Source of the DNA: Streptococcus gallinaceus
GTDB lineage: Bacteria > Bacillota > Bacilli > Lactobacillales > Streptococcaceae
DNA length: 64,000 nt
Assembly: GCF_024170225.1 (NCBI RefSeq)
Contig: NZ_JALJXU010000010.1
Location: forward strand, 1 to 64,000
Direction of reading: 5' to 3'
Each line of letters begins with the position of its first letter. The stretch's first letter is position 1. The notes below the pieces were generated by a model that was not told the DNA's origin, searched no databases, and worked only from the letters and a program-made list of their open reading frames with translations. Of this stretch, positions 10,233 through 19,716 are shown in pieces. The position numbers were made by a program, and so were the translations under genes.

Positions 10233-11105
10233 TTACTCTCCAATCTTGCTAACTTTTCCGTTAGCATCCTTCGTCACTTTCATATCATGGATTGAAATGT
10301 AACCCATGCTTGATACAATACCACCTTGCACTTCTTCAGACATCATGTATTCGATAAATTCTTTGGTTAATTTGTCCTCAGAGCCTCGTGTGTACATATG
10401 CTCATATGACCAAATTGGCCAATTATTTGTTGTGACATTCTCAGCGGTTGGTTTGTAACCGTTCAGCTTAATCGTTTTAACTGAGTCGTCTAGATAAGCA
10501 AAGGCTAGGTAAGAAATCGCACCTGGTGTTTGAGCTACGATAGACTTAACCATCCCGTTTGAATCTTGCTCTTGACTCTGAACGGCAGATTGACCATCCA
10601 TGACAACTGCATCGAAGGTCGCACGAGAACCAGAACTAGATGCACGGTTGATGATAGAAATATCCAAGTCTTTTCCGCCTAGTTCTTTCCAGTTGGTAAT
10701 TTCTCCTGTGAAGATTTTGCGGAGTTCTTCCGTAGTAATATCTTTCACATCAACTTTTTTATTTACGATAACAGCCAAACCAGCTACAGCTACTTGATAA
10801 TCCTTCAACTTGCTTTCGTCAATCCCATCTTTTTCTTCAGCAAAGAGGTCGCTGTTTCCGATTTCAACGGCACCAGACTGAACCTGTGATAACCCTGTAC
10901 CAGAACCACCACCTTGCACATTGATTGATTTACCAATATTGGTACTACCAAACTCATCTGCAGCGGCTTCTACCAGAGGTTGAAGTGCTGTTGATCCGAC
11001 TGCAGTGATAGACTCACCACGATCAATCCAACTAGAACAAGCAGTTAGGGCAACCCCCGCACTCAACAATAGCGCAAGGGCACCAAGCTTATGCTTTTTT
11101 TTCAT
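10233..11105 (-). CDS. pstS: Phosphate-binding lipoprotein PstS
   Basis: The surface lipoprotein that captures phosphate for the Pst importer. I start it at the ATG at 11105 ([20 protein letters not shown]), 9 bases after AAAAGGATAC; the upstream extension of the open frame has no ribosome site. The signal peptide ends in the lipobox LTAC (Cys at residue 22). The phosphate-site segments [18 protein letters not shown] and [19 protein letters not shown] are typical. About 290 aa, a normal length. It leads the operon, consistent with the need for extra binding protein. Confidence 0.94.
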   Translation of the reverse strand: MKKKHKLGALALLLSAGVALTACSSWIDRGESITAVGSTALQPLVEAAADEFGSTNIGKSINVQGGGSGTGLSQVQSGAVEIGNSDLFAEEKDGIDESKLKDYQVAVAGLAVIVNKKVDVKDITTEELRKIFTGEITNWKELGGKDLDISIINRASSSGSRATFDAVVMDGQSAVQSQEQDSNGMVKSIVAQTPGAISYLAFAYLDDSVKTIKLNGYKPTAENVTTNNWPIWSYEHMYTRGSEDKLTKEFIEYMMSEEVQGGIVSSMGYISIHDMKVTKDANGKVSKIGE

Positions 11106-11151
11106 CTTTTGTATCCTTTTTTTTTTATGACCGTTCTTGAAAATCAGACGA

Positions 11152-11168
11152 TTTACAAAAATTTTACA
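11152..11168 (-). promoter_or_regulatory. Candidate phosphate-regulator (PhoP/PnpR) box before pstS
   Basis: Two TTTACA copies (11152-11157 and 11163-11168, plus strand) start exactly 11 bases apart, one helix turn. That is the geometry of direct repeats bound by PhoP-type response regulators, and they sit about 50 bases upstream of the pstS start. On the pstS strand they read TGTAAA-N5-TGTAAA. The regulator assignment is inference; no such regulator gene is in the window. Confidence 0.4.
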
Positions 11169-11241
11169 AGTCACGGTACAGTTCTACTATAACACATAAA
11201 ATGAGGCTATGCAAAGAATTTTTCCTTAAAGCAAGCCCCTT

Positions 11242-12546
11242 TTAAACCTGAAATCGAAGGCCTTTTGGGAAGGTATTTTTCAAGGTTCCTGAGACCACTT
11301 TCGCAAAGCCGAGACCATTGCCATTTATCGCCACTTGATACCAACCATTTGGTAAATCTGACGCGACCTTGACAACATTTCCAGCCACATATTGCTGAAA
11401 ATCCACTTCTGAAATGTCTACTCGACGGACAACTTCTTGGCTATGCAAGGCAAGTCCCAGAGCAAAACTAGGTTCAAATCGCTTCTTCTTGAAAGTCCCT
11501 AGATGCAGCCCATTTCGAGCAATTTTCAGCTTACTCAAATCTGGCAAACCATCCGGCAATAGATAAAGCTGATCACCAAATACCTGTAAAGTACCATTGA
11601 TCTGAACCTTGAGATTTTCCTTGGCAAATTCTTGCCAGAGTTGACTCTGTTCACGACTGAGATTACTCTTAGCTGGCTTGAATTCTGACGACACTTCACT
11701 AGATAATAAGCGAAGACGGGCTACAAATTGCCCTTCTCCCTTAAAATGATGAGGGTACATCCGCAAGGTTCCCGGAATTAGACCAGAAATAGTCCCGTTC
11801 ACATTTTCCAGTTCCTCTAACTCCATATCGTAGCTATCCAACAGCCACTGAATCACTTCCTCATTCTCCTCTGTAGACCAAGTACAGGTCGAGTAAATCA
11901 GACTACCTCCAGGACGGAGCATTTTCAGGGCTGCTTGTAAGATTTCTCGCTGAAGCTCCGCACATTGAGCTGGATAATTCTCATCCCAATATCGCATGGC
12001 TTCAGGATCTTTTCGAAACATCCCTTCACCTGAGCAAGGAGCGTCTAGCACGATCAAATCAAAATAACCTGAAAATACTTTTTCCAATCGATCCGCAGAT
12101 TCATTAGTTACCACCACATTCCTGGCTCCGAAGCGTTCAATGTTTTCTACTAAAATCTTAGAACGTTTGGTTGAAATTTCATTGCTGACTAATAAACCTG
12201 TATTTTCTAGATAAGAGAGCAGGTGCGTGGACTTGCCACCTGGTGCTGCTGCCAAATCTAGAATCTTCATCTCAGCTTGCGGGTGAGCAACTTGGCCGAC
12301 CACCTGCGCTGCGGGTTCTTGCGAATAAACCAAGCCTGTCACATGCTCAGGGGATTTGCCTGATACTTTCCCGTAATAAGACCACTCCATATGGGGAATC
12401 TTATCCGCATACTCTTGCTGCGTCTCCTTGAGCGGGTTGGTCCGAAAACCAGAAATCGGTTCTTGCTCAAAACTGTCAAAAAATGCCTGTGCTTCTTGAC
12501 CGAGTAGTTGCTCATATTTTTCAATAAATTTTGCAGGTAATTGCAT
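11242..12546 (-). CDS. rsmF: RsmF-type 16S rRNA cytosine-C5 methyltransferase
   Basis: A SAM-dependent RNA m5C methyltransferase of the Nop2/Sun family. The 434-aa protein has the SAM motif ILDLAAAPGGKSTHLLSYLEN (about residues 93-113), motif IV LDAPCSGEGMFRKD and motif VI STCTWSTEENE, with the two catalytic Cys in PCS and TCT. The C-terminal third resembles the extra RNA-binding domain of RsmF-type proteins. Which rRNA base it modifies cannot be read from sequence. The start overlaps the end of the next upstream gene by one base. Confidence 0.88.
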   Translation of the reverse strand: MQLPAKFIEKYEQLLGQEAQAFFDSFEQEPISGFRTNPLKETQQEYADKIPHMEWSYYGKVSGKSPEHVTGLVYSQEPAAQVVGQVAHPQAEMKILDLAAAPGGKSTHLLSYLENTGLLVSNEISTKRSKILVENIERFGARNVVVTNESADRLEKVFSGYFDLIVLDAPCSGEGMFRKDPEAMRYWDENYPAQCAELQREILQAALKMLRPGGSLIYSTCTWSTEENEEVIQWLLDSYDMELEELENVNGTISGLIPGTLRMYPHHFKGEGQFVARLRLLSSEVSSEFKPAKSNLSREQSQLWQEFAKENLKVQINGTLQVFGDQLYLLPDGLPDLSKLKIARNGLHLGTFKKKRFEPSFALGLALHSQEVVRRVDISEVDFQQYVAGNVVKVASDLPNGWYQVAINGNGLGFAKVVSGTLKNTFPKGLRFQV

Positions 12547-13313
12547 TACTGTAGATACCTTTTCATTTCATTTACTTTTGATTTAGCGATGAGTACCACA
12601 TGCTCTCTTCCCGTAAAACTTGGCTTTTCTCCGTTTACATTTAAAAGGACATAGCCCAGCTTTTGGCCTAAAATACTCGCTGCCGCATAATCCCAAGGGT
12701 AGACGTAGGAAGTATGAACCAAAAGCCGCTGTGTAAGAACATGCGCAAAGCTCAGACCTGCACTACCAATCGAGCGTGTCCCCAAAAATTGACGAGAAAA
12801 ATTGGCTAGACCTGCATAATTTTGCTCAACCAGCCCTGCATTTATCCCAATCAAACCCTGTGAAAACGCCTTGTCGGTACTAAAAGGTAGCTGTTCGTCA
12901 TTGACCAAGACCGGAAACTCGCCCCCGCCATGATAAAGCAAATCATTGGTCACATCATATATAAGACCAAATAGGCCAACACCGTCTTCAAAATAAGCCA
13001 ACAGCACCGCAAAATCCGTTTTTTGCACGATAAAATTTACCGTCCCGTCAATGGGATCAATAACCCATACATTCCCTTTCTCAATCGGTGCACGATTTTC
13101 ATCCTCTTCGCCAAAAATCAAATCATCTGGAAATGCGGAGAGAATTTGCTGGGTCATACTTGTCTGTACTTCCTTATCCAAATGCGTTACCAAATCTGCA
13201 AAATTGGATTTGACTTCAACTGTCAATTCATCGTAGAGATGTTGACGCAAAAATCCACCAGCATCTCTGACGATTTTCTGAGCAAATGTGTATTTATCTG
13301 CGACTGTTGCCAA
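12546..13313 (-). CDS. Inositol monophosphatase family protein
   Basis: A Mg-dependent sugar-phosphate phosphatase (IMPase/FIG/CysQ superfamily). The best start is the TTG at 13313, nine bases after AGAAAGGAG, giving 255 aa ([20 protein letters not shown]); a longer frame upstream has no ribosome site and would run through UPF0223. Metal-site motifs: [18 protein letters not shown] and the C-terminal [11 protein letters not shown]. It overlaps the UPF0223 gene by 20 bases. The substrate is unknown; inositol is not implied. Confidence 0.85.
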   Translation of the reverse strand: MATVADKYTFAQKIVRDAGGFLRQHLYDELTVEVKSNFADLVTHLDKEVQTSMTQQILSAFPDDLIFGEEDENRAPIEKGNVWVIDPIDGTVNFIVQKTDFAVLLAYFEDGVGLFGLIYDVTNDLLYHGGGEFPVLVNDEQLPFSTDKAFSQGLIGINAGLVEQNYAGLANFSRQFLGTRSIGSAGLSFAHVLTQRLLVHTSYVYPWDYAAASILGQKLGYVLLNVNGEKPSFTGREHVVLIAKSKVNEMKRYLQ

Positions 13314-13581
13314 GGCGGAGAACTCCTTTCTGCTTTTCTCTAGCCGCCTGAACGGCTTGATAGGTGGAGTAACCAGAAACTTCTTGGAATTCACGATCAA
13401 TCTGCTTTTCTTGGCCTTTGCTTTTTACAACTTCTTTAAATGCACGATAGCGCTCTAGCAAGATGCTTGCCTCAACGCCACCCTCATCTGCTTTTTCCAC
13501 TTGATTCAAAAAAGAAAGCACGGAGGAAAGCTCCTCTGTGCTCCAAGAAAAATCAAGTGGATATGAATAATTCTTGTCCAT
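13294..13581 (-). CDS. UPF0223 family small protein
   Basis: A 95-aa protein of a conserved Firmicutes family without known function ([20 protein letters not shown]). It is helical and charged, with no membrane segment. The family is regularly found next to the inositol-phosphatase-like gene in streptococci, as here, and is co-transcribed with the upstream Spx-like gene two bases away. Confidence 0.85.
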   Translation of the reverse strand: MDKNYSYPLDFSWSTEELSSVLSFLNQVEKADEGGVEASILLERYRAFKEVVKSKGQEKQIDREFQEVSGYSTYQAVQAAREKQKGVLRLGNSRR

Positions 13582-13583
13582 AT

Positions 13584-13985
13584 CTATCCTATTTCTGCTC
13601 GTAATGTTGCGTTTTTCAGTTCTTGCTTTCGGTAATCCCTTGGCAAAAATGCGCGAATCTCATCCTCGTTGAAGCCAATCTGCATCCGTTTTTCATCCAA
13701 AATAATGGGACGACGAAGCAAGCTTGGGTAGGTTTCAATCAAACTAATCAACTGCGAAATGGATAACTCATCCACATCGACATTTAACTTTTGAAAGATT
13801 TTTGAGCGAGTTGAAATCAAGTCATCTGTGCCGTTTTCTGTTAAAGCCAGAATATTACGCAATTCATCCGCTGTTAACGGACTAGTCATGATATTATGCT
13901 CAGTAAAAGGTACTTGATGCCCGGTCAACCAAGCGCGTGCTTTACGACAACTTGTACAACTCGGTGATAAGAATAGTGTAATCAT
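13584..13985 (-). CDS. spx: Spx/ArsC-family transcriptional regulator
   Basis: Spx proteins bind the RNA polymerase alpha subunit and switch transcription during thiol and oxidative stress. The product starts [20 protein letters not shown] with the redox CxxC at about residues 10-13, in the ArsC-like fold, and has the family segment [26 protein letters not shown]. The start at 13985 fits AGAAGGG six bases upstream better than the ATG two codons earlier. 133 aa, a normal length. Which of the streptococcal Spx paralogues this is cannot be decided here. Confidence 0.9.
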   Translation of the reverse strand: MITLFLSPSCTSCRKARAWLTGHQVPFTEHNIMTSPLTADELRNILALTENGTDDLISTRSKIFQKLNVDVDELSISQLISLIETYPSLLRRPIILDEKRMQIGFNEDEIRAFLPRDYRKQELKNATLRAEIG

Positions 13986-14040
13986 ATGCATCCCTTCTAC
14001 GTATTTCTTCTTATATAATTATACAATAGTTCAACAGTGA

Positions 14041-14970
14041 TTACAAGCTTTTTCTTGGTCTCCAATTAAGAGAAATTGTCTCGTCTTTTTTCATTTGTTC
14101 CATCAATTCCTCGATGCCTGAAAATTTGACCATATCTCGAATCTTGTCTAGCCAGTAGATGGTGATTTTTTCACCGTAGATTTCTTTCTCAAAATCAAAA
14201 ATATGAGCTTCTAGACGCAACTCAGTTCCATCAAAGGTTACATTCTTTCCAACACTTGCCATGGCCCGATAAATAGTACCTTCAATTTCCACATCTGCTA
14301 CATAAACACCATCAGATGGCAAATATACGCGGTCAAAAGGGGCAAGATTGGCAGTTGGATACCCAATTGTCCGACCACGTGCATCACCATGAACCACAAT
14401 TCCTTCAGTCGAAAATGGATAACCCAGTAATTTATTTGCCAAGGCCATATTTCCTTCAAGGATTGCCTGACGAATGCGGGTTGAAGAAATTTTTTCCCCT
14501 TCGAACTGGACCTCATCGACAACCTCGACCTGTCCAGCAAATAAACGGTCCAACTCTTCTACTGTCGCTCTGCTATTTCCAAAATGATAATCGAACCCTG
14601 TCACGACAACTTGAGCATTGAGAGAAGTAATGTACTTGTCCACGAACTCCTCTGCCGTGTGCTTAGAAAATTCACTAGTAAACTCTTTGAGTATCAATCG
14701 GTCAACACCGGCCTGCTCCATGAGTTGATAGCGCTTCTCGCTACTAGTCAAATGCAGCAACAAGTCCTGAGAAAACCGCAAAAAAGCTAGCTTCGGAGAC
14801 TCCGGAAAAGTCAGTACAGTCACTGTCAGTCCCCTTTCATCCGCAATAGCCCGAGCACGCGAAAAGAGGGCTTGATGCCCACGGTGAATCCCGTCAAAGT
14901 AACCTAGAACTAGGACTGTTGGCTCCATCCCTCTCAAATTTTCTTCATTTTTAATTGTAATAATTTCCAT
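14041..14970 (-). CDS. ribF: Bifunctional riboflavin kinase/FAD synthetase
   Basis: Converts riboflavin to FMN and then FAD. The N-terminal adenylyltransferase domain has the HIGH-like GYFDGIHRGHQALF and SSTRIRQAI. The C-terminal kinase domain starts near residue 185 with GIVVHGDARGRTIGYPTANL, followed by the DGVYVADVEI and EAHIFDFEKEIYGEKI segments. 309 aa, full length. It precedes the unlinked-function gene spx and follows truB, the usual truB-ribF order. Confidence 0.95.
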   Translation of the reverse strand: MEIITIKNEENLRGMEPTVLVLGYFDGIHRGHQALFSRARAIADERGLTVTVLTFPESPKLAFLRFSQDLLLHLTSSEKRYQLMEQAGVDRLILKEFTSEFSKHTAEEFVDKYITSLNAQVVVTGFDYHFGNSRATVEELDRLFAGQVEVVDEVQFEGEKISSTRIRQAILEGNMALANKLLGYPFSTEGIVVHGDARGRTIGYPTANLAPFDRVYLPSDGVYVADVEIEGTIYRAMASVGKNVTFDGTELRLEAHIFDFEKEIYGEKITIYWLDKIRDMVKFSGIEELMEQMKKDETISLNWRPRKSL

Positions 14971-14996
14971 AACGCCTTATTTTATCACAAATTAGT

Positions 14997-15887
14997 CTAA
15001 AAAACTTCTATAAAAACCTTGTTTGGCTTATATAGTTGCTCTCTTTTTTCTAAAATTGCCACTAATTTTCCTTGATGAAAAGCTGCTAAGCGTTTCGCAG
15101 TGTGATTCAGCTCTAAAAAGCGACCGAATCCGACTTCGCGCAATTCTTCTGCAGTTAATTCAACAATCGGCAAATCTCCAATCCCATTTTCAATCGGTTG
15201 CAAAAATGACCAGTCATCCTTGTCGACAAGGTCTGCAATTTCTGAAAGAGTCACGGCTGTATCAAGTGACATTCCAGCTGAACCCGTACGAACCAAGCGT
15301 GACATATGACTCTCTAGGCCTAATTTTTTCCCTAAATCCACAGATAGGGTCCGTACATAAGTCCCTTTTCCGCATTTTACTCGAAAATCAAACCGTGCGC
15401 AGCCATTTTCAAAAGTCACCAAGCTAGTCCGCTCGAAGGCATAAATAGAAATCTCACGCTGCGGACGCTCAACCGTCTCCCCGACACGAGCATATTCGTA
15501 CAATTTTCGCCCGTTGACCTTAACCGCTGAGTACATGGGAGGAACTTGGGTAATGGTTCCCACAAACGACTGCATGGCACGATCAATGTCTTCTTCTGTC
15601 AGTTTTTCATCAACCGGAGTCACTGCAACTACTTCTCCACTAGCATCTTCTGTCGTAGTAGAAAATCCAAGCGTGACCTCTCCTTCGTAGACCTTCCCTT
15701 CTTCTTGCATGTACTCAATCAAGCGTGTAGCTTTCCCAAGCGCAATCGGCAAGACTCCCGTTACATCCGGATCAAGTGTACCTCCATGACCGATTTTCTT
15801 TTCCTGTACAATTTTTCTGAGTTTAAAAACAGCATCGTGGCTGGTCATGCCAGCCTCTTTTTTTAAGTTAACAATTCCTGAAATCAT
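14997..15887 (-). CDS. truB: tRNA pseudouridine-55 synthase
   Basis: Makes pseudouridine at position 55 in the T-loop of tRNAs. The 296-aa protein has the catalytic motif [20 protein letters not shown] with the nucleophilic Asp near residue 38, [18 protein letters not shown], and the [18 protein letters not shown] motif. It forms the usual truB-ribF pair with the gene 26 bases downstream. Confidence 0.95.
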   Translation of the reverse strand: MISGIVNLKKEAGMTSHDAVFKLRKIVQEKKIGHGGTLDPDVTGVLPIALGKATRLIEYMQEEGKVYEGEVTLGFSTTTEDASGEVVAVTPVDEKLTEEDIDRAMQSFVGTITQVPPMYSAVKVNGRKLYEYARVGETVERPQREISIYAFERTSLVTFENGCARFDFRVKCGKGTYVRTLSVDLGKKLGLESHMSRLVRTGSAGMSLDTAVTLSEIADLVDKDDWSFLQPIENGIGDLPIVELTAEELREVGFGRFLELNHTAKRLAAFHQGKLVAILEKREQLYKPNKVFIEVF

Positions 15888-15952
15888 AAGGGTATTATAT
15901 CATAGAAATCTTCCCAAAACAAAACCCTCAGCACTAGTCTGAGAGTTCCATT

Positions 15953-16336
15953 TTATTTTTCACGTTTACCTGTTACAAACATGGTAAAAATAGCCGTTGT
16001 CACCATTTCACCATTTTCATTTTTGATATGAACGTCCACAACCTTTGTCGTACGACCATTGTGAACACAAGAACCAATAACAGTCAGCTTATCTCCCAGA
16101 CGACCTGCCCGAAGATAGTTGATGTTGGACTGGAGCGTGACCGCCTCAAATCCTGTCGAAATAGATACCAGACCGCTGACCTGATCGCAGAGAGTAAAAA
16201 GGTAGCCACCATGAGCATTTCCGTAGTAATTTAAAGAAGAATCAACAACCCGCGTCTCTAAGGTCACTTCCCCCTCTTCCCACTTGCTAATCTCATAGTT
16301 CTCAAAAACCTTGACTTCTTCTAAATTAAACTCCAT
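15953..16336 (-). CDS. PaaI-type hotdog-fold thioesterase
   Basis: A 127-aa acyl-CoA thioesterase-like protein with the PaaI signature NYYGNAHGGYLFTLCDQVSG, where the Asn and the HGG loop form the active site, and a following hydrophobic beta sheet. The physiological thioester is unknown. It is the last core gene before the mobile element and lies downstream of the presumed rplL terminator, in the same orientation. Confidence 0.8.
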   Translation of the reverse strand: MEFNLEEVKVFENYEISKWEEGEVTLETRVVDSSLNYYGNAHGGYLFTLCDQVSGLVSISTGFEAVTLQSNINYLRAGRLGDKLTVIGSCVHNGRTTKVVDVHIKNENGEMVTTAIFTMFVTGKREK

Positions 16337-16433
16337 TAGTCTACCTCACTTTTCGAACACTATTATAACAAAAAACTGAAAAAAAGAGGGGTGGGGAGGT
16401 TCTAACTACTAATTTAGTATCAAATCAACTAAC

Positions 16434-16464
16434 AAAAAACACCATTCCGAGGAATAGTGTTTTA
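16434..16464 (-). terminator. Intrinsic terminator, presumed rplL terminator
   Basis: On the minus strand AAAACACTATTCC and GGAATGGTGTTTTTT form a stem with a very short loop and a T run. The adjacent att core is the rplL 3' end, so this is probably the native rplL terminator, now separated from rplL by the inserted element. Confidence 0.75.
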
Positions 16465-16493
16465 TTTGTTAAGCTACTTGAGTAGTTACTCTA

Positions 16494-16508
16494 TTATTTA
16501 AGAGTAAC
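16494..16508. other. ICE attachment core (rplL-type att site)
   Basis: The 15 bases TTATTTAAGAGTAAC read on the minus strand as the end of rplL (codons V-T-L-K-stop). I recall this as the attachment core of ICEs that insert at rplL in S. suis and relatives. It lies 43 bases beyond the integrase stop, where an att site should be. The core is also the right arm and loop of an 8-bp inverted repeat, GTTACTCT and AGAGTAAC. The second copy and rplL itself should lie beyond base 64,000. Confidence 0.75.
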
Positions 16509-16551
16509 AATTGCACAACCTGTTAAATGTGCAGTATCAAGGGGTTTGAGT

Positions 16552-17754
16552 TCATAAATTTGAAGTTTGGCAGGAATTTTGGCATAAAATTGAATCCAAT
16601 CCTGCACTTTTTATATTTTGTGTGATTTCTTCAGAAACTGTTTTATCTAAAGCATTAAACCAATGACTATATGTGTTCAAAGTTGTTGATTTATCAGCAT
16701 GTCCCATTCGTCTTGCCACATATAAAATATCTTTTTTCAAAACATTTATTAGATAAGAAGCATGACTATGTCTAAGACCTTTCCCTGTTATAATAGGCAC
16801 TCCTACTTGCTGCGCTTTACGTTTGATGATGCGACAAATGGTTGATTTACAAAAAGGATCTCCAAATCTTGAAATGATAAAATCTGTATCTTGATTTGCA
16901 AACTGATTTTTTCGCCAAACTTGAAGTACTTCAATAGTTATATCATCCAATTCAATAAGTCGTTCACCTGCTGGAGTCTTTGTTTGGTCTTTACGATACC
17001 AATTTCCATTTTCATCTTTCTCCAAGGTTGTATGTACCTTTAGAAATTTTTTATCAAAATCAATATCCTCCCAACATAAAGATAAACCTTCACTCACTCG
17101 TACACCTGTCATATAATATAACCAGATGGCAGTAAATCGTTGTAATTCTTCATAATCATGTAAGTCAAATGATTTGATAAATGTCTGAAACTCCGCATAG
17201 GTCCAAAATGGAGTTTCTGGATGCTTACCTCTAGGATTATCTAATGCTTTACAAGGCATATCTGAAATATAGCCAACTCTTTCTGCATAACCCATACAAG
17301 CTTTAAACCTTGACCATAAATTTTTCGCATAGTTTTCAGAATAATTTTCTATGATATGCAATCTAAAAGCCTCGCAATCTCTAGGAGTTATTGCTTTTAA
17401 TGGCTTTGAACCAAAATATTGAATAAAAAGTTTATGATGAGGAAGAGCCGTCTTATATGTCACAGACTGAACTTTTTGCTTATATGCTCTTAAATAAATT
17501 GTGTTCATATAGTTTTCAAAAGTCATATTGTAATTTTCTAAACTGACTTTGTTGGCAAATTCATATTTTATACGAACTAATTCGTCATATGCTTCTTTCA
17601 TCGTTTCAAAAGTTTTACCATATTGATTTTTTCTAGCTTTCTTTTGTACCCTTTTGCCTGTTACTGGGTCGATTCCAAGATCAATCTGATAAAATATCTT
17701 TCCCTTATTATCACAATAAACACCTTTGTATTTTTTACTACTTTTTGTTGCCAT
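16552..17754 (-). CDS. int: ICE tyrosine integrase
   Basis: A site-specific recombinase of the phage-integrase family that inserts and excises the element. The 400-aa protein has an N-terminal arm-binding domain (GKIFYQIDLGIDPVTGKRVQ), a SAM-like core-binding domain and the catalytic domain with TGVRVSEGLSL (Arg), GLRHSHASYL (His-x-x-Arg region), GHADKSTTLNTYSHW (His and the nucleophilic Tyr). I prefer the ATG at 17754 over the GTG four codons upstream; neither has a strong ribosome site. It lies directly next to the att core. Confidence 0.93.
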   Translation of the reverse strand: MATKSSKKYKGVYCDNKGKIFYQIDLGIDPVTGKRVQKKARKNQYGKTFETMKEAYDELVRIKYEFANKVSLENYNMTFENYMNTIYLRAYKQKVQSVTYKTALPHHKLFIQYFGSKPLKAITPRDCEAFRLHIIENYSENYAKNLWSRFKACMGYAERVGYISDMPCKALDNPRGKHPETPFWTYAEFQTFIKSFDLHDYEELQRFTAIWLYYMTGVRVSEGLSLCWEDIDFDKKFLKVHTTLEKDENGNWYRKDQTKTPAGERLIELDDITIEVLQVWRKNQFANQDTDFIISRFGDPFCKSTICRIIKRKAQQVGVPIITGKGLRHSHASYLINVLKKDILYVARRMGHADKSTTLNTYSHWFNALDKTVSEEITQNIKSAGLDSILCQNSCQTSNL

Positions 17755-17776
17755 TTGGATTCTCACTTTCTAAATG

Positions 17777-18004
17777 TTATTTAGAAAGTGGAATCCCTAT
17801 TAATTGTTCCACAATTTCTGCTGGTGCAATACCTAGTCTTCGATTGTCAAAGGGCGATTTACTTAATTGTACCGCATTATGGTCAACTTTGCGAGCTTCT
17901 TCAAACTTTTTTACAGCAATTCTTTTAGCTTCACGAATAATATCTCTAGAGGTATGTTCAGGAAATCCTAAGTTCATTAAATCTTTATATGTAGCAGTTC
18001 TCAT
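17777..18004 (-). CDS. DUF3173 protein, probable excisionase
   Basis: A 75-aa basic protein (MRTATYKDLMNLGFPEHTSR) with a likely winged-helix DNA-binding fold. DUF3173 genes regularly precede this type of ICE integrase and are thought to direct excision. A strong GAAGGAGG ribosome site is present. The stop lies 23 bases before int, so the two are co-transcribed. Confidence 0.75.
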   Translation of the reverse strand: MRTATYKDLMNLGFPEHTSRDIIREAKRIAVKKFEEARKVDHNAVQLSKSPFDNRRLGIAPAEIVEQLIGIPLSK

Positions 18005-18328
18005 ACACTTTCCTCCTTCAAATCACTAAGTTTTTTTACACGCTAGATGGGATTTGAATGGTTAGTTCAATCATGGGAATTTCACCCGCTGTCCTTTTAC
18101 GATGGCAGCCTGAACGGTCAGAAGTATCATTATCATTATTTGTGTCATGGCAGATAGGTTACCATCCTATTTTTGAATAAATGATTTTCGCTCATTTCCT
18201 GGCGCATTACATTCTATTGCTCAACAAATAAATAAAGTCCCACCTAGAATTATTCAATTGTCAATGGGCAAAAAGAGACTAAAAATTCCTCTCACTATAA
18301 AGAGTGAATTTTTTAGTCTCCTGTTTCG
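18005..18328. other. 324-base stretch between the excisionase and the sigma-like gene
   Basis: No supported gene. Short frames exist but lack ribosome sites. Next to the sigma-like gene's stop is an imperfect hairpin on the minus strand (18318-18285; CACTCTTTATAGTGAG in its middle, flanked by A and T runs), which probably ends that transcript. The part nearer the excisionase (18050-18180) should hold the xis-int promoter and any control RNA, but I could not define boxes with confidence. Confidence 0.5.
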
Positions 18329-18733
18329 TTATCTTTCAAAAAATTTTCGTAGGTTGTCCAAAATTGTATTTCTCATCCGAAATAGACTAGTCGCAGACAT
18401 CTCGTGCTCTATTGCTACTTCTCTGATGGTATGTCCTCTAAAATACAGAGCATCAATAATTTCAAACTCTTTATCAGATAAGGTTAATAAAGCCTCATTT
18501 AGTTGCTCAATAAGGAGCTTGGTTTCTACAAAACTTTCAACATCAACAGTAGTATCTGGCAGTATATTTTCTAGTGGCAACCCATCTACTTCGAATGATG
18601 TAAAAGGTAACATGCCGAATTTCCTATCTTTTCTATTAAGATATTTCTCGTGATTTACCAATTGCCAATAACTTTTATAAACTGCTTCTGTTACAGGAAT
18701 TTTACTACCTCTAACATGAATATAATATTTCAT
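18329..18733 (-). CDS. Sigma-70 region-4-like ICE regulator
   Basis: A 134-aa protein whose C-terminal half looks like sigma-70 region 4: LTLSDKEFEIIDALYFRGHTIREVAIEHEMSATSLFRMRN is a helix-turn-helix at about residues 83-125. The N-terminus is charged without a core-polymerase region 2. Similar small sigma-like regulators (for example ORF7-type proteins of Tn916 relatives) sit next to xis-int and control excision. A good AAAGGAGG ribosome site is present. A strong match in type, with the role inferred from position. Confidence 0.75.
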   Translation of the reverse strand: MKYYIHVRGSKIPVTEAVYKSYWQLVNHEKYLNRKDRKFGMLPFTSFEVDGLPLENILPDTTVDVESFVETKLLIEQLNEALLTLSDKEFEIIDALYFRGHTIREVAIEHEMSATSLFRMRNTILDNLRKFFER

Positions 18734-18882
18734 TTCATCCTCCTTTTATGACTCTTCTAAGTCTTAAGAGGAGGGCTCCTTATTTCAACCATAGATATTT
18801 CTCACTTTTTATTCAGCTTGAGAAGTTCTCGCCACTATAAGAGTGAAAATATGGTGCTTTTGTTCCCATAAAAAATATATGT

Positions 18883-18913
18883 AAAAAAACAGCAAGCTCT
18901 CCTGAACTTGCTG
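18883..18913 (-). terminator. Terminator of the lantibiotic biosynthesis-immunity transcript
   Basis: On the minus strand CAGCAAG and CTTGCTG form a 7-bp stem with a 10-base loop, followed by seven T. It lies about 85 bases after the nisI-like stop and ends the A-B-T-C-I transcript. Confidence 0.85.
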
Positions 18914-18998
18914 ATCTATATTTTAATAAGTTTCTGTTTATAGGTAACAATAAGATATTTTGCTATATAAGCAATATAATACCTAGATAATCTATAAT

Positions 18999-19715
18999 TT
19001 ATTCTATGCGCGCTATTCTAAATTCATTATTAATCTCAACAGCTATGGTTCCTTCTTCTGCTAACAAATAAACTTCTCCGTAATCCCAAACTTCTCTTTT
19101 TTCATTAGAATTAGAACCAGAATAATCTATTTTATTTAGTTCTGATTTAGAAATTTCTTGTCCCGTATTCAAAATAAATGTTTTTGAATCTGCTATTACT
19201 CCTAGAAATTCTTTTAGTTTATCATCAGATACAATATCAGATGAAATACGAAATTTTTTATTATTAAATTTAACTCTCCTACAATCAGATGGATCAATTG
19301 CAAGTTCCCCACCTGCTGAATTATTATTGAACTCTTCCAAGCTCAGCATTTCACTATTGGATTGCACATCCGAACTCAAAGAAACCTTATAATAAGAATC
19401 ATTTATAGAAATAGCTAAACCATCACTAAAATTATAGAGCCCACTATATACTAATGATACTGTATCACTATTACTTTTAGTAACAACTTTCTGGCTATTT
19501 CTATCAATTACTAATGTTTTAAAAAAAGATTCCTTCACAGTACCTAGATCATTTTCATCAACAATTTGATTCATGATTGTATAATCATTTCCTTTATATG
19601 TAAATTGATTAAATGATTGATCATGAAACTCTATTGTTTTATTGTCTACCAATCTACATGCAACTAAAGTGCAAATTCCAATAAGAACAACTAAGCTAAA
19701 TAAAATTTTCCTCAT
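18999..19715 (-). CDS. nsuI: NisI/NsuI-type lantibiotic immunity lipoprotein
   Basis: A 238-aa lipoprotein with signal peptide MRKILFSLVVLIGICTLVAC; the lipobox LVAC puts the lipidated Cys at residue 20. The rest is a beta-rich extracellular domain. Position directly after the cyclase gene and the length (NisI is about 245 aa) identify it as the producer self-protection protein that binds the nisin-like peptide outside the membrane. NisI proteins diverge strongly, so the call rests mainly on context and lipobox. Confidence 0.8.
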   Translation of the reverse strand: MRKILFSLVVLIGICTLVACRLVDNKTIEFHDQSFNQFTYKGNDYTIMNQIVDENDLGTVKESFFKTLVIDRNSQKVVTKSNSDTVSLVYSGLYNFSDGLAISINDSYYKVSLSSDVQSNSEMLSLEEFNNNSAGGELAIDPSDCRRVKFNNKKFRISSDIVSDDKLKEFLGVIADSKTFILNTGQEISKSELNKIDYSGSNSNEKREVWDYGEVYLLAEEGTIAVEINNEFRIARIE

Positions 19716-19716
19716 G

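Noticed and set aside
18005..18328. A small gene between excisionase and sigma-like gene
   Set aside because: Only short frames (25 codons or fewer from an ATG) without ribosome sites.
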